NCBI GenBank assembly: GCA_965220645.1
Contig: OZ244836.1
Location: 2,356,001 to 2,420,000 of the forward strand
DNA from: Aldehydirespirator sp965220645
Lineage (GTDB): Bacteria; Actinomycetota; Acidimicrobiia; Acidimicrobiales; Aldehydirespiratoraceae
Reading direction: 5' to 3'
Length of the DNA: 64,000 bases
Shown: piece after piece, positions 42,971 to 51,495 of the stretch
Layout of the letters: every line of letters starts with the position of its first letter
Position numbering within the stretch: position 1 is the stretch's first letter
Program-made: the position numbers and the translations under genes
The notes under the pieces: generated by a model
What the model was told of the DNA's origin: nothing
The model's input: the letters and a program-made list of their open reading frames with translations, nothing else
Databases searched by the model: none

Positions 42971-44281
42971 ATGAGTCCAACAACCTCCGTCTCCCGGAAG
43001 CTCCTACCGGCAACCCTGGCCCTGATCCTTCTGGCCGCTGCCTGCGGGGGATCTGATCCCAGCGATGACACTCCTGCCAGTTCCTCGGACCCCGCGGCGC
43101 CGCCGACCCACGAACTACTAGAGGAAAGCGACAGCCACGACACAGCCGGGATGGACGACACGGCCGGCGAGGTCGAAGGTGGAGACAGCGGCCATCACGG
43201 CGACAGCGGCCACGGCGGCGTACAAGAGGCCGCCGAGGGCGCACTGGTCGCCACCATCGAAATCGACATTGCCGAGGACCCGCTGGAGGGATGGAACCTC
43301 CGGATCCACACCACCAACTTCCGGATTGTCCCCGAGAACGTGTACACCACCCACGTCGACGGCGAGGGCCACATACACCTCTACATCAACGGCGTCAAGA
43401 TCAGCCGAATCTACGGCGAATGGCACCACATCGGTGTGCTCGAACCCCGCGAGCACAATGTGCGAGTCGAGCTGTCCTCCAACAATCACTCGACGCTGGT
43501 CGTTGACGGTGACCCTGTCGACGCCACCGCCACCATCGTCGCGAGCGAGGCAGGCGAGCATGAAGGTGACCATGAACTCATGCAACCGGCGGTGGAGCCG
43601 TACCCGTCTGTGAGCGTGGAGCTGGTGGACGACCCCGCCGGCGGCTGGAGCCTCCGCGCCACACCCGCCAACTTCCGCTTGGCGCCCGAGCACGCATCGG
43701 ACGAGCACGTCGACGGCGAGGGCCACATGTACCTCTACATCAACGGAGTGGGGGCGGCGCGGCTCTATGAGATCTGGAATCAGATGCCGCCGCTGCCAGC
43801 GGGAACGCACGAGATCAGCGTCGGTTTGTCGACCAACGACTATCGCGCCGTGGTAATCGATGGGTGGCCTGTGGTTGCCACTACGACGTTGGAGGTGTCC
43901 GAGGACGAGGCGACCATGCAAGCCGGCGACGGCGACGAGACGGGCGTTACGGACTCCGGCGGCGGCCATCACGGGTCGACGGACGAGCCCACCCAGTACG
44001 ACGCAGACCTCTCCGACGCGGCGCAGACCATCACGATGGAGGTTGTAGGGGGCGAACCCGTGGGCGGCCACCAGCGCGTCGAGGTCGATCTGGGCTCGGT
44101 GGTGGCGGTGATGGTCACCTCCGATACCGCCGAGGAAGTGCACGTCCACGGCTACGACATCCTGCGAGCGGTCTCCGACGGCCACCCGGCCCACTTCGCG
44201 TTCACCGCCGAGATCCCCGGCGTGTTCGAGGTGGAGTTCGAGGGCTCGGGCCGGCTGCTGTTGCTGCTGGAGATCTCCTGA
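42971..44281 (+). CDS. Lipoprotein with duplicated HVDGEGH domain and cupredoxin-like C-terminus
   Basis: 436 residues, exported and lipid-anchored (signal LLPATLALILLAAACGG). A His/Asp/Gly-rich linker (SGHHGDSGHGG) precedes two copies of a roughly 95-residue domain, at about residues 92-190 and 213-310. Each carries HVDGEGH, LYINGV, a short hydrophobic helix, then a Leu/Ser-Asn pattern and VVDG/VIDG. A C-terminal domain (about 350-436) has VHVHGYDI followed by a beta pattern like cupredoxin folds. The many conserved histidines suggest metal binding, perhaps copper, but this is inference. No named family recognised. ATG 42971 is chosen to place the signal peptide at the start. Confidence 0.75.
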   Translation: MSPTTSVSRKLLPATLALILLAAACGGSDPSDDTPASSSDPAAPPTHELLEESDSHDTAGMDDTAGEVEGGDSGHHGDSGHGGVQEAAEGALVATIEIDIAEDPLEGWNLRIHTTNFRIVPENVYTTHVDGEGHIHLYINGVKISRIYGEWHHIGVLEPREHNVRVELSSNNHSTLVVDGDPVDATATIVASEAGEHEGDHELMQPAVEPYPSVSVELVDDPAGGWSLRATPANFRLAPEHASDEHVDGEGHMYLYINGVGAARLYEIWNQMPPLPAGTHEISVGLSTNDYRAVVIDGWPVVATTTLEVSEDEATMQAGDGDETGVTDSGGGHHGSTDEPTQYDADLSDAAQTITMEVVGGEPVGGHQRVEVDLGSVVAVMVTSDTAEEVHVHGYDILRAVSDGHPAHFAFTAEIPGVFEVEFEGSGRLLLLLEIS

Positions 44282-44294
44282 TCAGCGCCGCGGC

Positions 44295-44300
44295 TAGCGT
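44295..44300 (+). promoter_or_regulatory. -10 element (TAGCGT) for leaderless amidohydrolase
   Basis: TAGCGT ends 7 nt before ATG 44308; no ribosome-binding site lies between. Confidence 0.5.
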
Positions 44301-44307
44301 CAAGATC

Positions 44308-46032
44308 ATGTTCGACCTGCTCATCTCCGGTGGGGACGTGATCGACGGTCGGGGCGGACCCCGGCGACGGGCCGACATCGGGATCGCCAACGACCGGATC
44401 TCGGCGATCGGGGACCTGGTGAACGGTGGAGCCGCCGCGGCGGCCACTATCGACGCCACCGGGCTGGCGGTGACCCCCGGGTTCATAGACGTGCACACCC
44501 ATCTCGACGCCCAGGTGTTCTGGGACCCGAACCTGTCGCCGTCGCCGCTTCACGGCGTGACCACCGTCATCGGCGGCAACTGCGGGTTCACCATCGCCCC
44601 CCTCGGCGACGACCCCGCCCACGGCGACTACCTGATGCGGATGCTGGCCCGGGTGGAGGGCATCCCGCTGGAGGCGCTTCAGCAGGGCGTGCCCTGGAGT
44701 TGGCAGACCACCGCCGAGTACTTCGACGCCATCGACGGCAACGTGGCCGTCAACGCCGGCTTCAAGGTGGGCCACTCGGCGCTGCGCCGGGTGGTGATGG
44801 GCGACGACAGCGTCCGCCGGGCCAGCACCGGCGACGAGCTGGACGCGATGAAGGCCCTGCTGCGTGCCGGCCTGGAGGCCGGGGCGCTGGGGTTCTCGTC
44901 GTCGTGGTCGCGCACCCACAACGACCCGATGGGCAACATGGTTCCCAGCCGTTGCGCCGAGCGCGACGAGTTGGTGGCGCTGTGCTCGGTGCTGGCCGAC
45001 TTCGACGGCACCTCGGTGGAGTTCATCCCCGCGCTCGGGCCGTTCGAGGACTGGGCCCTGGAGCTGATGGCCGACATGTCGACCGCGGCCCGCAGCCCCC
45101 TCAACTGGAACGTGATGACGGTCACGGCCCGGTCGATGGAGATGAACCGGGCCAAGCTGGCTGCCGGGGATCACGCGGCGGCCCGCGGCGGCAAGGTGGT
45201 GGCCCTGACCGTGCCGCAGATGCTGTCGCTGCACTTGAACTTCAACAGCGGATTCGTGCTCGATGCCCTGCCCGGATGGGAGGAGGTGATGCTGCTGCCC
45301 AAGCAGGACAAGCGGCGCGTCCTGGCCGACCCGGCCGAGCGGCGCCGCCTCAACGAGCTGGCCCAGGGCGACCATCCGCTGCGGGGGCTCGCCCGCTGGG
45401 AGCACAAGGTGGTGTTCCATTCACCCGCTCCCGAGAACGAGGGCTGCGCGGGCCGCACCATCGGCGAGATCGCGGAGGAGCGGGGCCAGGATCCCTGGGA
45501 CGCATTGTGCGACATGGCCGTGGCCGACGATCTGGAGACGTCGTTCGGGAATCCGGCCCTGCCTGAGCCGACAGCCGAGTGGGAGGCCAGGGTCGAGATC
45601 TGGCGCGACCCGCGCGCGGTGATCGGCGCCTCTGATGCAGGAGCACATCTCGACCTGTTCCTGACCGCCAACTACGCCACCACCATGCTGGACGAGTCGG
45701 TAGTCAAGCGGGGGCTCATCTCCCTGGAGGAGGCGGTCCACCTGCTCACCGAGGTTCAGGCCGACCTGTACGGCCTGGTCGACAGGGGAGTGCTGACCGA
45801 GGGCGCCTACGCCGACGTGGTGGTGCTTGACGAGACCACCGTCGGCTCAGCCCCGACAACGTTCCGCTCAGACCTGCCCGCGGGCGCCTCCCGCCTGTAC
45901 GCCGAGGCCACCGGCATCGAGCACGTGATCTGCAACGGCACCGAGATCGTGCGCCAGGGCCAGTTCACCGACGCCCGCCCCGGCACCCTGCTGCGTTCGG
46001 GCACCCACACCACCGGCCCGAGCCTCGACTAG
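44308..46032 (+). CDS. N-acyl-D-amino-acid deacylase-like amidohydrolase
   Basis: 574-residue metal-dependent amidohydrolase of the D-aminoacylase group. Metal-binding DVHTHLDAQVFWD near residue 66, GNCGFTIAPL, a GFSSSWSRTHND segment and IGASDAGAHLDLF near residue 440 are visible. Likely hydrolyses N-acylated D-amino acids or a related cyclic or linear amide; the substrate is not certain. ATG 44308 is supported by the -10 box and by the conserved LLISGGDVIDGRGG directly after it. Confidence 0.9.
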   Translation: MFDLLISGGDVIDGRGGPRRRADIGIANDRISAIGDLVNGGAAAAATIDATGLAVTPGFIDVHTHLDAQVFWDPNLSPSPLHGVTTVIGGNCGFTIAPLGDDPAHGDYLMRMLARVEGIPLEALQQGVPWSWQTTAEYFDAIDGNVAVNAGFKVGHSALRRVVMGDDSVRRASTGDELDAMKALLRAGLEAGALGFSSSWSRTHNDPMGNMVPSRCAERDELVALCSVLADFDGTSVEFIPALGPFEDWALELMADMSTAARSPLNWNVMTVTARSMEMNRAKLAAGDHAAARGGKVVALTVPQMLSLHLNFNSGFVLDALPGWEEVMLLPKQDKRRVLADPAERRRLNELAQGDHPLRGLARWEHKVVFHSPAPENEGCAGRTIGEIAEERGQDPWDALCDMAVADDLETSFGNPALPEPTAEWEARVEIWRDPRAVIGASDAGAHLDLFLTANYATTMLDESVVKRGLISLEEAVHLLTEVQADLYGLVDRGVLTEGAYADVVVLDETTVGSAPTTFRSDLPAGASRLYAEATGIEHVICNGTEIVRQGQFTDARPGTLLRSGTHTTGPSLD

Positions 46033-46047
46033 CCCGAGCCGGGAGCC

Positions 46048-46452
46048 TCAACGAGGGTCGGGCATCTCCGCGGTGCCGTAGCCGGAGTCGACCACTCCCT
46101 GAGTGAAGAACGCCTCCCACATGACGCCGTCGGGGTCGGTGACCCACGACTTGTGCTGGAGCTGGTAGCCGCACACCAGGTCGTCCTGGTCGGCTCGAGC
46201 CATGCCGGCCGAGTCGATGTGCTCTCGCAGCTGATCGAGCTCGGGGTGTGACTCGACCTGGATGCCGTAGTGGGCCGAGCCGGGAAACCCGCAGCCCTGG
46301 GTGTCGAGTGAGAAGTTGACCCGGGGATCGTCCAGCATCCACTTGGCGTAGTCGGGGCGCCGCAAGGTGGGCTCCACCCCGAACAGCCGGGTGTAGAACT
46401 CGATCGACTCCTCGAGGTCGTCCACCTGGAGTCCGATGTGCATCCGTCGCAT
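46048..46452 (-). CDS. VOC-family protein, ArsI/CadI-like
   Basis: 134-residue vicinal-oxygen-chelate dioxygenase fold: MHIGLQVDDLEESIEFYTRLFG, KWMLDDPRVNFSL, YGIQVESHPELDQL and WVTDPDGVMWEAFF give three metal ligands (His, His, Glu). The order resembles ArsI/CadI proteins that break C-As bonds or respond to cadmium. ArsI carries a vicinal cysteine pair for the arsenical; here only one cysteine (LVCGYQL) is at that place, so arsenic activity is doubtful. Confidence 0.8.
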   Translation of the reverse strand: MRRMHIGLQVDDLEESIEFYTRLFGVEPTLRRPDYAKWMLDDPRVNFSLDTQGCGFPGSAHYGIQVESHPELDQLREHIDSAGMARADQDDLVCGYQLQHKSWVTDPDGVMWEAFFTQGVVDSGYGTAEMPDPR

Positions 46453-46534
46453 GGGTCCTCGCCCTTCGCTAGCCCTCTGGAGAACGGTAGCGACCCGACG
46501 GGCTCCCGGACGGCCGGCGCGAGGCCGTCACCGG

Positions 46535-47422
46535 CTATTCGTTGTCGAGGTCGGCGATGTCGGCAACGAAGCGGCCGGCGTCGGTGTTGTGCTCGGCGAC
46601 CTGGCCGATGGTCCTGGCCTTGGCCGTGCCGCCCCGCAGCGCAGCCAGCGGGTCGGTCTGGTCGCCCACGTACCCGAGCGCGAAGGCACCCTGGGTGTAG
46701 CCCATCATCTTGAGCAGGTCGTCGTCGAGGGTTCGGGCGATCTCCGGCGGGCAGGCCAAGTACTGGTTCTCCTCCTGGCGCACCCAGCCCACCGCATAGG
46801 TGATGTTGACCCCCAGGCGCACGCCGCTGGAGGTGTTGGCCCCGGCGCCGTGGAGCACCTTGCCCTCGTAGAACAGCACGCTTCCCCGGCCCATCTCGGC
46901 CTGGGCGCCGGCCACCGCCTGGGCCGCTTCGTCGTCCATACCGGATGTGCCGGGCAGGATCCAGGTTGCTCCGTTGCTCGCGGTGAAGTCGGTCAGCGCC
47001 CACATCGTGTTGCACTGGACGTGATAATCGGGGCCGAAGTCGAAGAAGTCGAAGGCCATCTCGTCGCGGTGGAGCTTCTGGGCGGTCTCTCCCGGCTCGA
47101 CCGAGATGATCTGCGTGAGGTGCAACTGCACGGTGCTGGCATGGCCGAGGAAGTGCTCGACCGCAACTACGACCAAGGGATCCATCACCAGCGGGCGGGT
47201 CGACGGGCAGCGGGCCACCAGCGCTCCCGTGCGGCGGGTGAACCGGCCGTCATAGGTGTCGCGACCGACGGCCGACGCCTCGATGTAGGGCGTCGCCTCG
47301 ACTTCGAGCCGATCCAGCAGGGCCTCGTCGGCGACATCGTCCACGATGGCGTAGCCGAAGCGACGCAGATGGTCGCTGATGTCTGCGGGATCGACGCCGG
47401 GCGCGAAATGATGCAAGCCCAC
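46535..47422 (-). CDS. Phytanoyl-CoA dioxygenase (PhyH) family protein, second copy
   Basis: 295-residue Fe(II)/2-oxoglutarate oxygenase. HxD is in QKLHRDEMAFDFF, the distal histidine in KVLHGAGANTSSGVR. It shares VGWVRQEENQYLACP with the PhyH protein at 36 kb. GTG 47422 is favoured because TACCAT (complement of 47429-47434) lies 6 nt upstream; ATG 47506 would add 28 unconserved residues and has no promoter or ribosome-binding site. Substrate unknown. Divergent from the ChbG-like gene. Confidence 0.85.
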   Translation of the reverse strand: MGLHHFAPGVDPADISDHLRRFGYAIVDDVADEALLDRLEVEATPYIEASAVGRDTYDGRFTRRTGALVARCPSTRPLVMDPLVVVAVEHFLGHASTVQLHLTQIISVEPGETAQKLHRDEMAFDFFDFGPDYHVQCNTMWALTDFTASNGATWILPGTSGMDDEAAQAVAGAQAEMGRGSVLFYEGKVLHGAGANTSSGVRLGVNITYAVGWVRQEENQYLACPPEIARTLDDDLLKMMGYTQGAFALGYVGDQTDPLAALRGGTAKARTIGQVAEHNTDAGRFVADIADLDNE

Positions 47423-47428
47423 GCCGGC

Positions 47429-47434
47429 ATGGTA
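47429..47434 (-). promoter_or_regulatory. -10 element (TACCAT) for leaderless PhyH gene
   Basis: On the minus strand TACCAT is 6 nt from GTG 47422, the usual leaderless spacing in this window. Confidence 0.4.
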
Positions 47435-47528
47435 GAGCCACCCTGCCGCAGCTACCCCAATCCGAAATTGGTACGAGAAATGTCCCTGGAGGGACAGTCT
47501 CGTCATCGATTTGAGCGAAGATTCCGCC

Positions 47529-47534
47529 TAGCCT
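47529..47534 (+). promoter_or_regulatory. -10 element (TAGCCT) for leaderless ChbG-like gene
   Basis: TAGCCT is 7 nt from ATG 47542 with no ribosome-binding site. Confidence 0.5.
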
Positions 47535-47541
47535 CGCTCGC

Positions 47542-48438
47542 ATGGCCCCGCCGGCTGCCCCGCCCTCGGCCTCAACGCCCACCAGGCTGGTGGTGCACGC
47601 CGACGACGTCGGCATGAATCACGGCGCCAACCGGGCCTTCGTGGAGCTGTCGCACTTCGGCACGATCACGGCCGGCTCGGTGATGGTGCCGTGCCCGTGG
47701 TTCAGCGAGATCGCCGAGGCGGCTGCGTCCGACGCCAGGCTCGACTGCGGCGTTCACCTGACCCTCAACTCCGAGATGACCCACTATCGCTGGGGTCCGG
47801 TCACCCGGCCGGGACCGGCGTCCGGACTCATCGACGACCACGGCTACCTGTGGCCCAACGTGGCCTTGGTCCGACGCCACGCCCACCCTGAGGCCGTCGA
47901 GGCCGAGTGGCGAGCCCAGGTCGACCGGGCGCTGGCCGCAGGCATCGACGTCACCCACCTCGACACCCACATGGGCTCGGCCCTCGCGCCCGAATGGTGC
48001 AACCGCTACGTGTCGCTGGGCATCGAACTCGGCATCCCGGTGCTGTTGACGGGCACGCTCGGCGCGTACGGACCCAGCAACCACCTCGCCGGAGCGGGCC
48101 ATGGTCCCTACCGGGAGGCGGTGGCCGATGCCAGGGCGGCGGGCATGCCCGTATTCGACAAGGTCCTGGAGACGGACTTCGGGCGGCCCCGCGACCAGCC
48201 TGCCCACTACCGGGCCCTGCTCGGCGACCTCGAAGCCGGCCTCGTGTACTGCGCCTTCCACCCCAACGCGCCCGGCGGCGCCGAGATAGAGGCCATCGAG
48301 CCGGCCAAGTTCCATGTCCGCACCGACGAGTACGAATTGTTCGGCACCGCCGCGTGGAAGGAGTGGCTCGAGTACCGCCCCTACCAGCTCACCACCATGC
48401 GCGAGCTGCGCGACGGCTGGCGCACCCGGCGCAGCTAG
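47542..48438 (+). CDS. ChbG/HpnK (YdjC-like) carbohydrate deacetylase
   Basis: 298-residue hydrolase. Metal-site signatures: RLVVHADDVGMNHGANRAF near residue 15, CGVHLTLNSEM, and HLDTHMGSALAPEW near residue 140; HPNAPGG ends the barrel. The family removes acetyl groups from N-acetylated sugars such as chitooligosaccharides or hopanoid sugars; the target here is unknown. No related sugar genes nearby. Confidence 0.88.
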   Translation: MAPPAAPPSASTPTRLVVHADDVGMNHGANRAFVELSHFGTITAGSVMVPCPWFSEIAEAAASDARLDCGVHLTLNSEMTHYRWGPVTRPGPASGLIDDHGYLWPNVALVRRHAHPEAVEAEWRAQVDRALAAGIDVTHLDTHMGSALAPEWCNRYVSLGIELGIPVLLTGTLGAYGPSNHLAGAGHGPYREAVADARAAGMPVFDKVLETDFGRPRDQPAHYRALLGDLEAGLVYCAFHPNAPGGAEIEAIEPAKFHVRTDEYELFGTAAWKEWLEYRPYQLTTMRELRDGWRTRRS

Positions 48439-48617
48439 ACAAGATCGGCTCGCCAGCGGACAGGTTCGTGGCTAGAGTCACCCGCCGATCGCCGAAGCCC
48501 GTCGCCCAGCGCGACGGCTAGGCCCCCGGGTCGGAGCGCCCGCACGAAGTCCCGCTCCCTTCGCCGCCGCCAACTCTCGCTGCGGCAACCACTCCATGCC
48601 CCCAAAGGAGCGCGCCC

Positions 48618-49232
48618 ATGACCTCATCCGTACCTATGGCCGGAACTCTTCAGATAGCGGCTGCCCTGGTCTTCCACCTGCCGGGGGCCAGGCTCGAGCT
48701 GACCAGCCCGAGCGGCCACCGTTGCTCGATCGGACCGATGACCGATCCTCGCTGCACACTGCACCCTGCCGAGTTCCGCGAACTGGTGCTGGCCGCCGGC
48801 AACGGTCAGATGCTCGGCACGCTGCTTGGCTTCGCCCTGATGGATGAGCCGACGTTGACCCTCACTTCATCCGGCATCGACATGGACCACCTCGGAGCCG
48901 GCCTGTACCGGGTCGTGGGTTGCGAGACCACGTCGTACGCCTTCACCACGTCGCTGCCGGCGCCCCAGGTCGACGGCCTGCTGGCCAGCCTGAACACTGC
49001 TGCGGCCGCCGGATGCGTCACGGACGCTCCAGAGGATCCCGACGACGGCGGCGTGGCACTGTGCGTCAGCCTCGTACGGGACGACGGGCTGGGGGTGACG
49101 CTGGTGGTGATCAGTCCCTTCGACATCAAGGACCTTCCCCGCTGTGAAGCCGTCGCCAGAGCGTCGGTGTCGGCCTGCCTGATTGCCGAGATGGAGCAGT
49201 TGACCCGCTGCCTGGACGAGACTCCCTCCTAG
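48618..49232 (+). CDS. Hypothetical protein, 204 residues
   Basis: No recognised domain. The chain is neutral to acidic, with cysteines scattered (RCSIGPMTDPRC, VGCETTSYAF, CEAVARASVSACL), no signal peptide and no membrane segment. ATG 48618 has AAAGGAG 7 nt upstream, so the gene is likely real. Its end overlaps the convergent alcohol dehydrogenase by 4 bp. A TAGAGT box near 48473 could give it a leader of about 140 nt. Confidence 0.6.
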   Translation: MTSSVPMAGTLQIAAALVFHLPGARLELTSPSGHRCSIGPMTDPRCTLHPAEFRELVLAAGNGQMLGTLLGFALMDEPTLTLTSSGIDMDHLGAGLYRVVGCETTSYAFTTSLPAPQVDGLLASLNTAAAAGCVTDAPEDPDDGGVALCVSLVRDDGLGVTLVVISPFDIKDLPRCEAVARASVSACLIAEMEQLTRCLDETPS

Positions 49233-50320
49233 CCGTTGGGAAGCAGGACGGTGCGGGCCTCCGCGCCGGTCTTGAGGGCGTCGAAGGCCGCCTGCAGGCC
49301 GTCGAGGCCGGCGGTGCGGGAGATCATCTCGTCCAGCTTGAGCCGGCCTCTCAGGTAGAGGTCGGCCAGCATGGGAAAGTCCTTGCGGGGACGGGCCCCG
49401 CCGGCCCGGATGCCCAGCAGACTCTTGTTCTGGTGCAGGTCCAGGAACGGGTAGGTGACCTTGGCCCCCAGGTCCGGTACACCCACGGCGCACACGTTGC
49501 CCCCGGGCCGGGTCATCGAGATGGCCTTCGCCAGCAGCGCAGCGCTGCCCACCACCTCGAAGGCGTGGTGCACGCCCGCGGGGCACAGCGACTTGACCGC
49601 GGCCACCGGGTCGAAGTCGTCGCCTTCGGCCAGCACGAAGTCGGTGGCGCCGAACTGTCGGGCCAGGGCCTCCTTGGCCGCCACCCGATCGATGGCGATG
49701 ATGGCGGAGGCACCCACCAGCCGGGCCGCCTGGATCACGTTGAGGCCGACCCCTCCGGCTCCGATGACGGCCACGGTGTCGCCGATCTGCACCTTGGCCC
49801 GGTTGAACACTGCTCCGGTGCCGGTCACAACCCCGCAGCCGATCAGCGCGGCCGCGGCCAGGGGCATCTCTGCGGGGATCGGGATGCACTGGTTCTCACC
49901 GACCACGGTCTGCTGGATGAAGGCACCGATGTTGGCGAAGTTGTAGATGGGCCGACCGTTCTCCGCGAAGGGCTGGCTCAGCGACCCCAGCGCCACATTG
50001 GTGCAGTTGCCCGGATCGCCGCCCTCGCAGTCTCCACAATGGCCGCAGTTGCCGAAGGTGGACAGGATCACGTGGTCGCCCACCGAGCAGTAGGTGACGG
50101 CCGAGCCGACCTCCAGCACCACCCCGGCGGCCTCGTGGCCGGGCACCAGCGGGGTGGGCATGTAGTACTTGCCCAGCACGCAGCTCAGGTCGCTGCCGCA
50201 CACCCCGGCGGCCCGAACCTCCACCCGCACCTGGCGAGGGGCCAGCGACCCGACGAGTTCAAGATCGTCCGAAAGGCGGACGCTCTCGGTGGTGGTGCCC
50301 TCCAGTATCAGTCCCTGCAC
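49229..50320 (-). CDS. Zinc-dependent alcohol dehydrogenase (MDR family)
   Basis: 363-residue NAD(P)-dependent dehydrogenase. Catalytic zinc ligands in AAGVCGSD and PGHEAAGVV; the structural zinc loop has four cysteines (NCGHCGDCEGGDPGNC); the cofactor motif is GAGGVGLNVIQAA. GTG 50320 is chosen for GAGGAG upstream. Last gene of the minus-strand operon that begins with the carboxylase at 59.8 kb; it may oxidise the alcohol that feeds or leaves that pathway. Confidence 0.92.
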   Translation of the reverse strand: MQGLILEGTTTESVRLSDDLELVGSLAPRQVRVEVRAAGVCGSDLSCVLGKYYMPTPLVPGHEAAGVVLEVGSAVTYCSVGDHVILSTFGNCGHCGDCEGGDPGNCTNVALGSLSQPFAENGRPIYNFANIGAFIQQTVVGENQCIPIPAEMPLAAAALIGCGVVTGTGAVFNRAKVQIGDTVAVIGAGGVGLNVIQAARLVGASAIIAIDRVAAKEALARQFGATDFVLAEGDDFDPVAAVKSLCPAGVHHAFEVVGSAALLAKAISMTRPGGNVCAVGVPDLGAKVTYPFLDLHQNKSLLGIRAGGARPRKDFPMLADLYLRGRLKLDEMISRTAGLDGLQAAFDALKTGAEARTVLLPNG

Positions 50321-50367
50321 TGCGCTGTCTCCTCGATCTCGGTTCGGCCGGCCCGGCCGACAGCAGG

Positions 50368-51465
50368 CTAGACGTGGGCCTTCATGCGCTCGACCGCGCC
50401 CCACCGCTCGGCCGCGGCGATGGCGCCCTCCATCATGGCCTTGTAGCGACGGACGGGGCGACCCTGCTCTCCGGCGGACACCGCGAGCATCCACGCCACA
50501 TGGGCCAACGCCACCCTGACAAAGGAGGCCCAAGCCAGGTCCTCGGCCAGATCCTCCTCGCTCCAGTCGGGACCGCCGGCCGCGGCCAGCTCGCTGCGGT
50601 AGTGCCCCAACAGCTCGGGCTCGCGGGCCAGAGTCTCGCGGTTGTGGCTGGACATGAAGAGCCAGCCCACGTCGTCGCCCGGGAACGATCGCATCGATGT
50701 CTGCCAGTCCACGATCACCGGTCCCTCCGGCCGGAACAGGATGTTGTCGAGCTCATAGTCCTGGTGGATGAGCGTCCACGGCCGCTGCGAGAAGCGCTCG
50801 AGCCACCCCTCGATGTCGGCCATGAAGACATCCACCAGCGCTGCGATGTCGTCGGAGTGGTACTGGGGGAACTGCTCGCGCATGTCGCTCCAAGTCTCGC
50901 GGACGAACGAGATCCCCAACAGGAACGTCGGAGCGTGCCAGTCCAACAGCCAGTCGTACTTGGTCAGGGTTTCGTCCATCCAGTAGGCGCCGTTCAGGCG
51001 GGCCAGGTCGCCGACCAGCGTGTGCATCCGCTCGAACGTGGTGCCGTCGAGGTTGTCGCCCTTGCAGGCCGGATGGATCCTCTCGAGCAGCAGCGTGGCC
51101 GCGTGGGTCTCGGGATCGAACAGGTTCACGAAGCACCTGGGGATGCTCATCCCACTGGCCGCCACCACCGGCCCGGCCATGTCCTCGTAGAAACCGGCCT
51201 CACGCTGATACGACAGCCTCACCGAGTTGTACAGGCGGGCAAGGTCGTCGTCGAGGGGGCACTTGGCCACGAACTCCGATGGCAGGTCGGTCTCGGCGCC
51301 ATAGGTCACACGCGCGATCCCGACCTCGCCCATGGCCCCGGAGAAGTCGTCCATCGGCCGCACCTCGACCGCGGTCACCAGAGGCGGGGCGTGCCCGGCC
51401 TCCGTCAGCGCCTCCTCGAGCCAGGACGGCGTCATGGCCGACAGCGAATTGAGGATCTCAGTCAT
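50368..51465 (-). CDS. Aminoglycoside phosphotransferase/EcKinase-like protein (copy 2)
   Basis: 365-residue protein-kinase-like fold. The catalytic loop is LIHQDYELDNILF (Brenner-type HxDxxxxN) and the metal-binding aspartate is in VIVDWQTSMRSFPGDDVGW. It resembles DUF227/ecdysteroid-kinase-like proteins, which phosphorylate alcohols or CoA-linked small molecules. It is a tandem duplicate of the gene before it (same length, same MTEILNS start). It has its own GGGGAGG ribosome-binding site. Confidence 0.85.
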   Translation of the reverse strand: MTEILNSLSAMTPSWLEEALTEAGHAPPLVTAVEVRPMDDFSGAMGEVGIARVTYGAETDLPSEFVAKCPLDDDLARLYNSVRLSYQREAGFYEDMAGPVVAASGMSIPRCFVNLFDPETHAATLLLERIHPACKGDNLDGTTFERMHTLVGDLARLNGAYWMDETLTKYDWLLDWHAPTFLLGISFVRETWSDMREQFPQYHSDDIAALVDVFMADIEGWLERFSQRPWTLIHQDYELDNILFRPEGPVIVDWQTSMRSFPGDDVGWLFMSSHNRETLAREPELLGHYRSELAAAGGPDWSEEDLAEDLAWASFVRVALAHVAWMLAVSAGEQGRPVRRYKAMMEGAIAAAERWGAVERMKAHV

Positions 51466-51495
51466 CGGTCCTCCCCAGCAACTCGCGGTACGCAG

